Shown: positions 7,190-15,488, numbered from the stretch's first letter. The stretch is 24,298 bases of DNA from JAWLGJ01 sp041685145 (GCA_041685145.1 JAWLGJ010000045.1:1-24298), one strand, 5' to 3'. Notes: generated from the letters alone by a model not told the origin. Numbers and translations: made by a program.

Positions 7190-8856
7190 GCCTTCTCCAA
7201 AAGGCTATCGGCCGCGGCGCGCGCCTCGTCGGTAACCGTCGCGCCGGCCAACATGCGCGCGATCTCCTCGCGGCGCTCGCCGTCCTCCAGCGCATCAACG
7301 CGGGTGACGGTGGCGCCGTCGGCCTCGGCCTTGCGTACCCGCCAGTGCTGGTGCCCGCGCGCCGCGACCTGGGGGGAATGTGTCACCACCAGCACCTGCA
7401 TGTCGCCGGCCAGCCGGGCCAGACGCTCGCCGACGGCGGCGGCGACGGCGCCGCCGATGCCGGCGTCGACCTCGTCGAAGACGATGGTGGGGGCGGTGCC
7501 GATGCGCGCCAAGACCACCTTCAGCGCCAGCATGAACCGCGCCAGTTCCCCGCCCGAGGCGATCTTGTGCAGGGGCCCCGGCGCCGCGCCGGGGTTGGTG
7601 GCGACCCGGAAGGCGACGCGGTCGCAGCCCTCGGGGCCCCACTGTTCCTCGGGCAGGGGTTCGACCTCGGTCTCGAAGCGCGCCTTGTCGAGCTTCAGGG
7701 GCGGAAGTTCAACGGCGACGGCGGCATCCAGGCGGGCGGCGGCGGCGGCGCGGGCGCGGCTCAGCCCCCGCGCCGCCTCGACATAGCGCCGCCTTGCCTC
7801 GGCTTCGGCGGCGGCGCGGTGGGCGATGTCGTCGGCGCCGGCGTCCAGCGCCTGGATCTGCTCCCACAGTTCCTGGCGCAGGGCGGGCAGGGCGTCGGCC
7901 TCGACACCGTGCTTGCGCCCGGCGGCGCGCAAGGCGAACAGGCGTTCCTCCACCGCCTCCAGGCTGGCGGGGTCGAGGTCGATGTCGCTGCTGGCGCGCT
8001 CGACCATTCCCGCCGCCTCCGCCGCCTCGACGGCGGCGCGGTCGAGGGCCTCGACAATGGCGTCGAAGACGCCCTGGGCCTTGTCGGCGACACGCTCAAG
8101 GGCGCGGCGCGCCGATTGCAGCGTGTCTTCGACGGGGCCGTTGCGGGTGAGCAGGGCGAAGGCCTCGTTCAGGGCCTCTGCCAGGCGTTCGCCGTGCATC
8201 AGGACGCGGCGGCGCTCGGCCAAGTCCTCCTCCTCGCCGGGGCGCGGGTCCAGGGCCTCCAACTCGCCCAGCGAATGGCGCAGCAACTCCTCGTCGCGGC
8301 GCGCCTGCGCCAGCGCCTCCTCGGCCTCGCGGCGCGCCGTCGCGGCCTCGCGCCACGCGCGCCAGGCGGCGGCAACGGCGGCGGCCTCGTCCCGCGTGCC
8401 GCCGAAGCCGTCCAGGATGCTGCGGTGGTTGGCGGCGTCGAGCAGGCTGTGGCTTTCGAACTGGCCGTGGATTTCGACCAGATGCTCCCCCAGCCGCCGC
8501 AGCAGGCCGACGCTGACGGCCTGGTCGTTGACGAAGGCGCGGCTGCGGCCGTCGCAGCCGACCACCCGCCGCAGCACCAGGGCCTCGCCGGGTTCGGCGT
8601 CCAGATCCTGCTCCGTCAACAAGTGGCGGGCGGGGTGACCGTCGCCGATGTCGAAGGTGGCGGTCACCGCAAGCTGCGCCGCCCCGCGCCGCAGCAGGCC
8701 GCTGTCGGCACGGGCGCCCAGCACCAGTCCCAGGGAATCGAGCAGGATGGACTTGCCGGCGCCGGTCTCGCCGGTCAGCACCCCAAGCCCGGCGGCGAAG
8801 GCGATGTCCAGGCGGTCGATGAGAACCACATCGCGGATCGACAGCGACGCCAGCAT
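7186..8856 (-). CDS. recN: DNA repair ATPase RecN
   Basis: SMC-like ATPase that acts early at double-strand breaks with RecA. 556 residues, normal for the family. Walker A GETGAGKS is at 29-36 (Lys35). The family segment VEIHGQFESHSLLD is at 127-140. A long Ala/Arg/Glu-rich coiled-coil region covers about 155-370. The ABC signature SGGEL is at 434-438, Walker B TIVFDEVD at 457-464, and the switch His at 493 in THSPQVAAR. The start at 8856 is chosen because MLASLSIRDVVLID is the conserved N-terminus and GGAG lies 4 bases upstream; the frame is open for 74 more codons that are a shadow of bamD. It follows bamD by 13 bases. No LexA box was seen immediately upstream, so SOS control, if any, would act further up. 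Confidence 0.96.
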   Translation of the reverse strand: MLASLSIRDVVLIDRLDIAFAAGLGVLTGETGAGKSILLDSLGLVLGARADSGLLRRGAAQLAVTATFDIGDGHPARHLLTEQDLDAEPGEALVLRRVVGCDGRSRAFVNDQAVSVGLLRRLGEHLVEIHGQFESHSLLDAANHRSILDGFGGTRDEAAAVAAAWRAWREAATARREAEEALAQARRDEELLRHSLGELEALDPRPGEEEDLAERRRVLMHGERLAEALNEAFALLTRNGPVEDTLQSARRALERVADKAQGVFDAIVEALDRAAVEAAEAAGMVERASSDIDLDPASLEAVEERLFALRAAGRKHGVEADALPALRQELWEQIQALDAGADDIAHRAAAEAEARRRYVEAARGLSRARAAAAARLDAAVAVELPPLKLDKARFETEVEPLPEEQWGPEGCDRVAFRVATNPGAAPGPLHKIASGGELARFMLALKVVLARIGTAPTIVFDEVDAGIGGAVAAAVGERLARLAGDMQVLVVTHSPQVAARGHQHWRVRKAEADGATVTRVDALEDGERREEIARMLAGATVTDEARAAADSLLEKA

Positions 8857-8869
8857 CGCGCTCCGGCGC

Positions 8870-9691
8870 CTACAGGAACGGCAGCCAGCCGAACCAGCCG
8901 CCGTCCTCTTCCTCGGTGGGCGGCAGGTCGGCGCCGGGTTCGACGAGCCGATAGGTGTCGATGTACCAGTCGCTGCCGGGGAAATTGTGGCCCAGCACCG
9001 CCGCCGTCTTGCGCGCCTCGTTGCCGAGGCCCAACGCCACATAGATTTCCACCATCCGATGCAGCGCCTCGGCGGCATGGGTGGTGGTCTCGTAGTCCTC
9101 GACGACGCGCTTGAAGCGGTTCAGCGCCGCCAGCAGATGCCCGCGCCGGTGATAGAAGCGGCCGATCTCCATTTCCTTGCCGGCCAGATGGTCGCGGGTC
9201 AGTTCGTATTTCAGCTTGGCGTCGCGGGCGTAGTCCGACCCCGGAAAACGCGCCGCCACCTCCTGCAAGGCGTCCATCGCCTCGCGGGTGTGGGACTGGT
9301 CGCGCTCGACGTCGACGATGCGGTCATAGTGGCACAGCGCCCGCAGGTAATAGGCGTAGGGGACGTCGTCGTGGCTGGGATGCAAACTGATGAAGCGTTC
9401 CAGCGCCGAAATCGCCAGGTCGTATTCCTCGGCCTTGTAATAGGCATAGCCGGCCATGAGCTGCGCCTTGGTCGCCCACACCGAGTAGGGATGCTGGCGC
9501 TCGACCTCTTCGAAGTCGGTGGCGGCGGCTTCATAGCGGCGCGCTTCGAGCGTGTCCATCGCCTGGTTGTAGAGGCTCTCGACGGAATCCTCGACGTATT
9601 CGTCCGTCTCCGTCGAGGAGCAGGCTCCCAACATCAGGAGCCCGGCCACGGCAGCCAGCCAGGAAGTGCGGCGAAATGCTTGTTCAGGCAT
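8870..9691 (-). CDS. bamD: Outer membrane assembly lipoprotein BamD
   Basis: Essential lipoprotein of the BAM complex, which inserts beta-barrel proteins into the outer membrane. 273 residues. A lipoprotein signal peptide (1-23) ends in lipobox LGAC with Cys24 as the lipidation site. TPR-type repeats run from about 36 to 235, with typical segments (ALERFISLHPSHDDVPYAYYLRAL at about 97-119, FPGSDYARDAKLK at 149-161). The tail is acidic then aromatic. The start at 9691 is chosen because it gives a compact signal peptide; an ATG 18 codons upstream would add a Pro-rich non-signal extension. The gene lies 85 bases past the lpxC stop, with its own promoter candidate. Confidence 0.95.
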   Translation of the reverse strand: MPEQAFRRTSWLAAVAGLLMLGACSSTETDEYVEDSVESLYNQAMDTLEARRYEAAATDFEEVERQHPYSVWATKAQLMAGYAYYKAEEYDLAISALERFISLHPSHDDVPYAYYLRALCHYDRIVDVERDQSHTREAMDALQEVAARFPGSDYARDAKLKYELTRDHLAGKEMEIGRFYHRRGHLLAALNRFKRVVEDYETTTHAAEALHRMVEIYVALGLGNEARKTAAVLGHNFPGSDWYIDTYRLVEPGADLPPTEEEDGGWFGWLPFL

Positions 9692-9721
9692 GTTCAATCC
9701 AGGTCGCGGGTCAGGCGTGGG

Positions 9722-9752
9722 ACTATACCACGGCACTACCCGCAAACGGCAA
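9722..9752 (-). promoter_or_regulatory. Candidate promoter for bamD-recN-ligA
   Basis: On the minus strand TATAGT (9727-9722) matches five of six -10 positions and is preceded by TGG, an extended -10 feature. TTGCCG (9752-9747) is a possible -35 but the spacer is 19 bases, longer than ideal. It sits in the 85-base gap between the lpxC stop and the bamD start. Confidence 0.45.
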
Positions 9753-9776
9753 GACCTGCCCGCGAATGCGCGTATT

Positions 9777-10745
9777 TCAGGCCGAGGAAGCCAGGCGGGC
9801 GGGCTGGCGCGGCCGGGCGGCGGCGATGCCGCTGGCGGCGTCGACGACTTCCCAGGCGTTCGGCCGCGCGAAAAGCTCGTGCAGAAGCTTGTTGTTCAAG
9901 GCGTGGCCCGAGCGGACGCCGATGAACTCGCCGATGATCGGCGCGCCCGCCAGATACAGGTCGCCGACGGCGTCGAGAATCTTGTGGCGAACGAATTCGT
10001 CGGCGTAGCGCAGCCCGTCCTCGTTCATCACCCGGTCGTCGCTGATGACGACCGCGTTGTCGAGCGAGCCGCCGCGGGCGAGGCCGGCGGCGCGCAATTG
10101 CGCCACCTCGTGGTCGAAACCGAAGGTGCGGGCGCGGGCGATCTCGCGCTGGAAGACGCCGTCGTCCAGGCGCAGGGCCATTTCCTGGCGGGCGACGGCG
10201 CGGCTGGCGAAGTCGATCTCGAAGCGCAGGCCGAACCCGTCGCCGGGCAGAAGCGTGGCGCTGCGGTCCTCGAAGGTCACCGTCACCGGCTCCAGCACCC
10301 GCAGCAGGCGGCGCGGCGCCGGCTGCTCGGCAATGCCGGCGCACTCGATGAGGAAGACGAAGGGCGCGGCGCTGCCGTCCATCGCCGGCACCTCGGGGCC
10401 GTTGATCTCGACGAGGACGTTGTCGATGCCGGTGCCGGCAAAGGCCGCCATCAGGTGTTCGATGGTGCGCACATACACGCCCTGGCCGTTGGCGATGCAG
10501 GTATTCAATCGCGTGTCGGAAACATTGCCCCACAGGGCGGGAATGATGGCTCCGCTTCCGGCAATGTCGGTGCGGCGGAAAACAACGCCCGTGCCGGGGT
10601 CGGCGGGGCGCAGGGTCATGGTCGTCTTGCTGCCCGAATGCAGCCCGATGCCCTTGCAGGTAATGCTTCGCTTGAGACTATGCTGACTGCAGGAATTCGC
10701 CGCCGCCGGGCGGCGGTCCATCATGCTGCTCTCGAAATGTTGCAT
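9777..10745 (-). CDS. lpxC: UDP-3-O-acyl-N-acetylglucosamine deacetylase LpxC
   Basis: Zinc deacetylase catalysing the committed step of lipid A synthesis. 322 residues from this start. The N-terminus has SLKRSITCKGIGLHSG (23-38). Zinc ligands are His97 (in TIEHLMAA), His254 and Asp258 (in HKILDAVGDLYLAGAP); catalytic Glu96 and His281 (in GHALNN) are present. Three in-frame ATGs compete: 10778, 10745 and 10724/10721. The promoter candidate just upstream predicts transcription starting near 10776, which would exclude 10778, and GGAAG precedes 10745 at a good distance, so 10745 is preferred. The residues before Ser23 are not conserved in the family. The C-terminal tail (about 308-322) is slightly longer than in E. 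coli and Pro/Arg-rich. Confidence 0.95.
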   Translation of the reverse strand: MQHFESSMMDRRPAAANSCSQHSLKRSITCKGIGLHSGSKTTMTLRPADPGTGVVFRRTDIAGSGAIIPALWGNVSDTRLNTCIANGQGVYVRTIEHLMAAFAGTGIDNVLVEINGPEVPAMDGSAAPFVFLIECAGIAEQPAPRRLLRVLEPVTVTFEDRSATLLPGDGFGLRFEIDFASRAVARQEMALRLDDGVFQREIARARTFGFDHEVAQLRAAGLARGGSLDNAVVISDDRVMNEDGLRYADEFVRHKILDAVGDLYLAGAPIIGEFIGVRSGHALNNKLLHELFARPNAWEVVDAASGIAAARPRQPARLASSA

Positions 10746-10782
10746 CAACTCATACTTCCGATCAGGCCCCTTCGGCATTCCT

Positions 10783-10811
10783 TATCTAGCAGGGGCATAA
10801 GGCGCCAACAA
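10783..10811 (-). promoter_or_regulatory. Candidate lpxC promoter
   Basis: On the minus strand TTGTTG (10811-10806) and TAGATA (10788-10783) are separated by exactly 17 bases. Each matches only about half of the sigma70 consensus, fitting an activator-dependent promoter. The predicted start is near 10776. Confidence 0.45.
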
Positions 10812-10817
10812 CTCAAC

Positions 10818-10837
10818 GATTGTTACGGATTGTTACG
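10818..10837. promoter_or_regulatory. Perfect tandem 10-bp repeat, candidate operator upstream of lpxC
   Basis: GATTGTTACG occurs twice head to tail (10818-10827 and 10828-10837), giving TGTTAC-N4-TGTTAC. The spacing is one helical turn, as for OmpR/PhoB-family response regulators that bind direct repeats. Relative to the predicted lpxC start it lies at about -42 to -61, just upstream of the weak -35 box. The repeat is seen; the regulator is inferred. Confidence 0.5.
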
Positions 10838-10871
10838 ATAACGCAGTGGTTTGCGGCCATCCAGGCCCCGT

Positions 10872-10899
10872 GGGGAACCTGCCGAAAGGCAGGCCCCCC
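10872..10899 (-). terminator. Strong 12-bp hairpin between ftsZ and lpxC
   Basis: Arms 10872-10883 and 10888-10899 pair over 12 bases around a 4-base loop (GAAA on the plus strand, TTTC on the minus strand); in the minus-strand RNA two pairs are G-U. It begins 25 bases past the ftsZ stop, where the dcw transcript should end or be trimmed. No T-run follows on the minus strand. It may be a processing or stabilising stem, or a Rho-assisted or partial terminator. Confidence 0.55.
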
Positions 10900-10923
10900 G
10901 GAGCAACGAGCGGACGGACGCGG

Positions 10924-12402
10924 TCAGTTGGCCTGGCGGCGCAGGAAGGCCGGGATGTCCAGCAGATCCTCGTCCTGGGACATCGGCAGCCTTTCGCTGC
11001 GGTCGACGCCGCTCAGGCGCGGAGTCGCCGGCCGCGCGGTGGGCTCGGGCTGCGGCTCGGGGCGGTCCGCCCGCGCCGACGGCGCCCGGTTCGCCAACCC
11101 GGCCAGGCGCTCGAACAGGCGCGGCGGGGTGCGGCGCTGGGGCTCCTCCTCGGGGGCGGCGGGCCGCCGGTTGGCGACCACCGTCGGGCGCGGCCGCGGC
11201 GGCGCCTGCACGGGCTGGTCGTCGAGGGCGAGGCGCGGCTCCGGCTCGGCCGCCGGCTCGGGCTGCTCCTGCACGGTGGCGGCGATCTCCGCCGGCGGCT
11301 CGTCCTGCTGGTGGGCGGTGGCGGGGCGGGGCGGCGGTGCCGCCGCCGGGCGCTCCTGCGCCGGGACGCCGGCCAGGGGCGGCCGCGTGGTGTTGTCCTG
11401 CGCCAGCGAGATGTAGGTGGGACGCGGCTGGGTGTATTCCTCGGCGTCGATGCCCGTCGCCACCACCGAGATGCGCAGCTTGCCCTCCATCGACGGGTCG
11501 CGCGAGGTGCCGAAGATGATGTTGGCCTCGGGGTCGATTTCCTCGCCGATGCGGTTCACCGCCTCGTCGACCTCGAACAGGGTGATGTCGTCGCCGCCGG
11601 TGATGTTGATGAGCACGCCACGGGCGCCCTTCATCGAGGTGTCGTCCAGCAGCGGGTTGTTGATGGCGGCGTCGGCGGCCTTGCGGGCGCGCTCCTCGCC
11701 CTCGCCCTCGCCGGTGCCCATCATCGCCTTGCCCATCTCGCTCATCACCGTGCGGATGTCGGCGAAGTCGAGATTGATGATGCCCGGCACCACCATCAGG
11801 TCGGTGACGCCGCGCACGCCGGAATTCAGCACGTCGTCGGCCATCTTGAAGGCGTCGGCGAAGGTGGTCTTTTCGCTGGCGACCCGGAACAGGTTCTGGT
11901 TGGGAATGATGATCAGGGTGTCGACATACTGGTGCAGTTCCTCGATGCCGGCCTCGGCTGTCCGCATCCGCACCCTGCCTTCGAACGTGAACGGCTTGGT
12001 AACCACCCCCACGGTAAGAATGCCTTGCTCGCGGGCGGCGCGGGCCATCACCGGGGCGGCCCCGGTGCCGGTGCCGCCGCCCATGCCGGCGGTGATGAAG
12101 ACCATGTTGGAGCCCTGAAGCTCGGCCATGATCTCGTCAAGCGACTCCTCGGCGGCGGTGCGGCCGATGTCGGGGCGCGAGCCCGCGCCCAGGCCCCGCG
12201 TGGCGGCGGTGCCAAGCTGGATGCGGCGCTCGGCGCGGGATTGTGTCAGCGCCTGGGCGTCGGTGTTGGCGACCACGAACTCCACGCCGCCCAGGCCGGA
12301 GGCGATCATGTTGTTGACGGCGTTGCCGCCGGCGCCGCCGACGCCGATGACGGTTATCCGCGGTTTCAGTTCCGGCGGGTCTGTGGGCAGGAAGTTGATC
12401 AT
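10924..12402 (-). CDS. ftsZ: Cell division GTPase FtsZ
   Basis: Tubulin homologue that forms the Z-ring. 492 residues, longer than the E. coli protein (383), as is common in alphaproteobacteria. Nucleotide-binding glycines (VGGAGGNAVN, 21-30) and the tubulin signature GGGTGTG (108-114) are present; the T7 loop NLDFADIR (210-217) holds the catalytic acidic residues. The globular core ends near 320. A long disordered linker rich in Pro, Ala, Arg, Glu and Gln (about 325-475) precedes the conserved C-terminal peptide (DLLDIPAFLRRQAN, 479-492), which binds FtsA and other partners. The ATG at 12402 has GGAGGA 6 bases upstream. It follows ftsA by 36 bases and ends the dcw cluster. Confidence 0.98.
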   Translation of the reverse strand: MINFLPTDPPELKPRITVIGVGGAGGNAVNNMIASGLGGVEFVVANTDAQALTQSRAERRIQLGTAATRGLGAGSRPDIGRTAAEESLDEIMAELQGSNMVFITAGMGGGTGTGAAPVMARAAREQGILTVGVVTKPFTFEGRVRMRTAEAGIEELHQYVDTLIIIPNQNLFRVASEKTTFADAFKMADDVLNSGVRGVTDLMVVPGIINLDFADIRTVMSEMGKAMMGTGEGEGEERARKAADAAINNPLLDDTSMKGARGVLINITGGDDITLFEVDEAVNRIGEEIDPEANIIFGTSRDPSMEGKLRISVVATGIDAEEYTQPRPTYISLAQDNTTRPPLAGVPAQERPAAAPPPRPATAHQQDEPPAEIAATVQEQPEPAAEPEPRLALDDQPVQAPPRPRPTVVANRRPAAPEEEPQRRTPPRLFERLAGLANRAPSARADRPEPQPEPTARPATPRLSGVDRSERLPMSQDEDLLDIPAFLRRQAN

Positions 12403-12438
12403 TGCGTCCTCCGCTCGTCGTCGTTGTCCCGTTGCGTC

Positions 12439-13674
12439 CTAGAAATGCGTCCTCAACCACTGGCCGAGGCGGGCCAGCCGCCCCCCCGGCGCCTCCGCCT
12501 GCGCCGTCACCGCCGTGTCGGCGTTGAGCACGGCGTAGCGCAGGAGTCCCGCGCAGGTGCTGAAGGCGGGGCCGCTGGCGGCGTCGGCGGTGCCGCGCAG
12601 CCCCAGCGGCCGCCCCAGCCGCACCTGCTTGTCCAAAACCAGTTCCGCCAGGTCGCGCACGCCCTCAAGCTGACTGCCGCCGCCGGTGAGCACGACGCGG
12701 CGGCCGGCCAGCTTGTCGAAGCCGCTGGTTTCCAACTCGGCGCGGACCAGCTCGAAGGTCTCCTCCACCCGCGGCTGGATGACCTGCACCAGCACCGAGC
12801 GGGGAATCGGGTTGGTGGCGTCCTCGTCCTCCTCGCCGACCAGCGGCACCTTGAGAATTTCGCGGTCATCCGCCGAGGCGTGCTGGGCGCTGCCGTACAG
12901 GGTCTTGACGCGCTCGGCCTGGGCCAGCGGCGTCGACAGCGCGCGGGCGATGTCATTGGTGACATGGGTGCCGCCCACCGGCAGGCAGGCGGTGTGCACA
13001 AGCTGGTTCTCGACGAAAACGGCAATGGAGGTGGTGCCGCCGCCCATGTCGATGCAGGTGACGCCCAGCTCGGTCTCGTCCTCGACCAGGCAGGCGAGGC
13101 CCGAGGCGTAGCCCGAAAACACCCGTGCCTCGATGTCCAGATGGGCGCGCTCGACCACGGTGACGAGGTTGCGCACCGGCCCGGCGGCGGCGCTGATCAG
13201 GTGCATCGCCACGCCCAGCTTGTCGCCGAACATGCCGCGCGGGTCGCGGATGCCATCGGCGGCGTCGACGGTGTAGCCGACCGGAATGGCGTGGATGAGG
13301 CTGCGCTCGGGCGCGGCGTTGTGGTGGCGGGCATAATCGAGGATGCGCCGCATCTCGGTCTCGGTGACGCCGTGGCCGTTGATGGGCATCTCGACCTCGA
13401 CATTCTCCGACGCCGTCTGCCCGCCGGCGACATTCACCACCACCCGGTCGATGCGCTCGCCGGCCACGCCCTCGGCGGCGTCGACGGCGGCGCGCAGCGA
13501 TTCCTCGGCGGCGTCCATGTCCACGACCAACCCGCCGCGAATCCCGCGCGAGCGATGCTGGCCCGCCCCCAGCACGCGCAGGCCGCCGCCGTCCTCGGCA
13601 CGGGCGATCAGGCAGCACATCTTGCTGCTGCCGATGTCCAGCGCGGCGATCAGATCGGTGCGGACCTTGCTCAT
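12439..13674 (-). CDS. ftsA: Cell division protein FtsA
   Basis: Actin-like ATPase that tethers FtsZ to the membrane and recruits later divisome proteins. 411 residues. Phosphate-1 loop DIGSSK at 13-18, phosphate-2 loop DMGGGTTS at 209-216, and adenosine motif LTGGGSQLEG at 329-338. The FtsA-specific 1C domain occupies about 85-165. The C-terminus ends in an amphipathic stretch (RLARLGQWLRTHF, 399-411), the membrane-targeting helix. The ATG at 13674 has GAAGGAA just upstream and lies 24 bases past ftsQ. All hallmarks are intact. Confidence 0.97.
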   Translation of the reverse strand: MSKVRTDLIAALDIGSSKMCCLIARAEDGGGLRVLGAGQHRSRGIRGGLVVDMDAAEESLRAAVDAAEGVAGERIDRVVVNVAGGQTASENVEVEMPINGHGVTETEMRRILDYARHHNAAPERSLIHAIPVGYTVDAADGIRDPRGMFGDKLGVAMHLISAAAGPVRNLVTVVERAHLDIEARVFSGYASGLACLVEDETELGVTCIDMGGGTTSIAVFVENQLVHTACLPVGGTHVTNDIARALSTPLAQAERVKTLYGSAQHASADDREILKVPLVGEEDEDATNPIPRSVLVQVIQPRVEETFELVRAELETSGFDKLAGRRVVLTGGGSQLEGVRDLAELVLDKQVRLGRPLGLRGTADAASGPAFSTCAGLLRYAVLNADTAVTAQAEAPGGRLARLGQWLRTHF

Positions 13675-13698
13675 CGCTTCCTTCGTCTCCCACTCACC

Positions 13699-14574
13699 TC
13701 AGGCGCCGGGGCCGGACAGCCGCGCCCCGTCACGGCGGCGCAGCACCATGCGGTCCGGCAGGCGCAGGTCGACCACGGCCATCTGCGGCGTCAGCACCGC
13801 CTGGTGGCGCTCGATGGCGGCTAGGCGGCGCCACGCGGCGGCGAGGCCCTCCTCGGGCAGGCGCACCTGCGGGCCGGCGGCGAGGTCGTCCAGTGTCAGG
13901 TTCCAGCGCCGGCCGCCCACGCGCACCGCCGCCTTCACCCGCGCCAGCAGGTCGGGCTCGGCCGCCAGGGCGGCCAGCAGTCCGGCGGCGTGCGCGGGGG
14001 CGTCGGCACCGACCACCACCGGCAGATGTCCGAAGGCGCCCGCGTCGGCGGCGATGGGCGCGCCGGCGGCATCGACCAGCACATGGCGCCCGTCGCGCTG
14101 CCACAGCGCCACCGGGTCGCGCTCCTGGACCGCCACCCGCACGACGGCGGGCAGGCGGCGTTCGACGCGGGCGGATTCCACCCACGGCAGATCTTCCACC
14201 CGCCGCCGCGCCGCGGCGATGTCCACCCCCAGCACCGGCGCCCCCAGGTTCACGCCCAGGGCGGCCAGCACATCGTCGCGCGGCGTGCGCCGCGTGCCCT
14301 CGATCTGGATGTCGTGAACGCCGAGCCCGGCGCGGGCGCTGGCGTCGAGGAGGGTCGCGACCGCCGTGGCGGCGGCGGCCTCGGCGCGGCCGCTGGCGGT
14401 CAGCCAGACGCCGCCGCCGATGACGGCGGTGCTGACGACGGCGGCAAGCCCCAGCGCGGCGGCGCGGCGCTGCCCCGCCCGCAGGCGCAGGCGGGGGCCG
14501 GGGCGGCGGCCGGCGTTGCCGCTGGTGCGCAGCCGCTCCTCGGGGCGCGGCACGGTGGCGTCTAGCCGTCGCAT
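13699..14574 (-). CDS. ftsQ: Cell division protein FtsQ
   Basis: Bitopic divisome protein linking early and late division factors, normally with FtsB and FtsL. 291 residues: a basic cytoplasmic tail (1-36), one membrane segment (about 38-60), a POTRA domain (about 87-156, IQIEGTRRTPRDDVLAALG to VAVQERDPVALW), and a C-terminal FtsQ beta domain. The start at 14574 gives this topology and has GGAG 8 bases upstream; the frame is open for 136 more codons into ddl. It overlaps the ddl stop by 13 bases, so coupling is likely. Sequence conservation in the family is low, so the identity rests on topology, POTRA and position. Confidence 0.93.
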   Translation of the reverse strand: MRRLDATVPRPEERLRTSGNAGRRPGPRLRLRAGQRRAAALGLAAVVSTAVIGGGVWLTASGRAEAAAATAVATLLDASARAGLGVHDIQIEGTRRTPRDDVLAALGVNLGAPVLGVDIAAARRRVEDLPWVESARVERRLPAVVRVAVQERDPVALWQRDGRHVLVDAAGAPIAADAGAFGHLPVVVGADAPAHAAGLLAALAAEPDLLARVKAAVRVGGRRWNLTLDDLAAGPQVRLPEEGLAAAWRRLAAIERHQAVLTPQMAVVDLRLPDRMVLRRRDGARLSGPGA

Positions 14575-15488
14575 CGCGCGTTCTCCACCATCCACAGCAC
14601 CAGATCGCGGAACGAAATGCCGGCATGGGCGGCGATGTCCGGCACCAGCGAGGTTTCGGTCAGGCCCGGCTGGGTGTTCACCTCCAGCAGCGCAAAGCGC
14701 GGCGGTTGGCCGGGGCGGGTGTCGTCGTAGCGCAGGTCGGCGCGGCTCACCCCCCGGCAGCCCAGCACCCGGTGCGCCGCCAGCCCCAGGCGCAGCGCCT
14801 CGGCGTAGTCGGCCTCGGACAGCGGGGCGGGCATCAGGTGCTTGGAGCCGCCGGGGGCGTATTTGGCGTCGTAGTCGTAGAAGCCGCGCTCGGAGGTGAT
14901 CTCCAGCGCCCCCAGCGCCTCCTCGCCCATCACCGCCACGGTGATCTCGCGGCCGGGTATGAATTCCTCGACCATCACCCACTCGCCGAAGGGCCAGGCG
15001 CCGCCGCCGAAGGGGTCGCGGTCGCCGGCGCGCACGATATGGACGCCGACGCTGGAGCCTTCATTGAGCGGCTTGACCACATAGGGGCGGGGCAGGGGGT
15101 CGCCGGCCAGCACCTCGTCACGCCGCACGACGCGGCTGTCCGCCACCGGCAGGCCCGCGGCGGCGAAGGCGCGCTTGGCCGCCGGCTTGTCCATCGCCAG
15201 CGCCGAGGCCAGCACCCCGGAATGGGTGTAGGGGATGCGCAGCAGCTCCAGCAGCCCCTGGACGCAGCCGTCCTCGCCCCAGCGGCCGTGCAGGGCGTTG
15301 AACACCGCGTCCGGCTTGAGCGTCAGCGCCGCCACCAGCGCCTCGACGTCGGTCGAGACGTCGATGGTGGTCACCTCGCGGCCCGCCTCGGCCAGGGCGC
15401 GGGCGGCGGCGGCGCCGGTGCGCAGCGACACCTCGCGCTCGGCGGAGGCGCCGCCCATCAGCACCGCGATGCGCCCGCGCTCAGCCAT
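14562..15488 (-). CDS. ddl: D-alanine--D-alanine ligase
   Basis: ATP-grasp ligase that makes D-Ala-D-Ala for MurF. 308 residues, the typical length of the Ddl B type. N-terminal substrate residues are in ASAEREVS (14-21); HGRWGEDG at 67-74; the THSGV loop at 88-92; GSSVGVH at 144-150; the omega-loop Tyr in YDAKY (206-210); and the Mg-binding EVNTQPG (269-275). The ATG at 15488 lies inside the end of murB (8-base overlap) with GGGAGG 5 bases upstream. Nothing points to D-Ala-D-Lac specificity: the YDAKY Tyr is retained. Confidence 0.97.
   Translation of the reverse strand: MAERGRIAVLMGGASAEREVSLRTGAAAARALAEAGREVTTIDVSTDVEALVAALTLKPDAVFNALHGRWGEDGCVQGLLELLRIPYTHSGVLASALAMDKPAAKRAFAAAGLPVADSRVVRRDEVLAGDPLPRPYVVKPLNEGSSVGVHIVRAGDRDPFGGGAWPFGEWVMVEEFIPGREITVAVMGEEALGALEITSERGFYDYDAKYAPGGSKHLMPAPLSEADYAEALRLGLAAHRVLGCRGVSRADLRYDDTRPGQPPRFALLEVNTQPGLTETSLVPDIAAHAGISFRDLVLWMVENARCDG

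Noticed and set aside
5396..9114. Two long plus-strand frames (5396-7786 and 6952-9114) antisense to ligA, recN and bamD
   Set aside because: They overlap each other and conserved genes, have no family motifs, and are products of GC-rich codon bias.
10846..13824. Open frame of 992 codons on the plus strand across ftsZ and ftsA
   Set aside because: It is antisense to two clearly conserved genes, its translation is low complexity (Gly/Ala/His/Arg rich), and long antisense frames are expected at this GC content.
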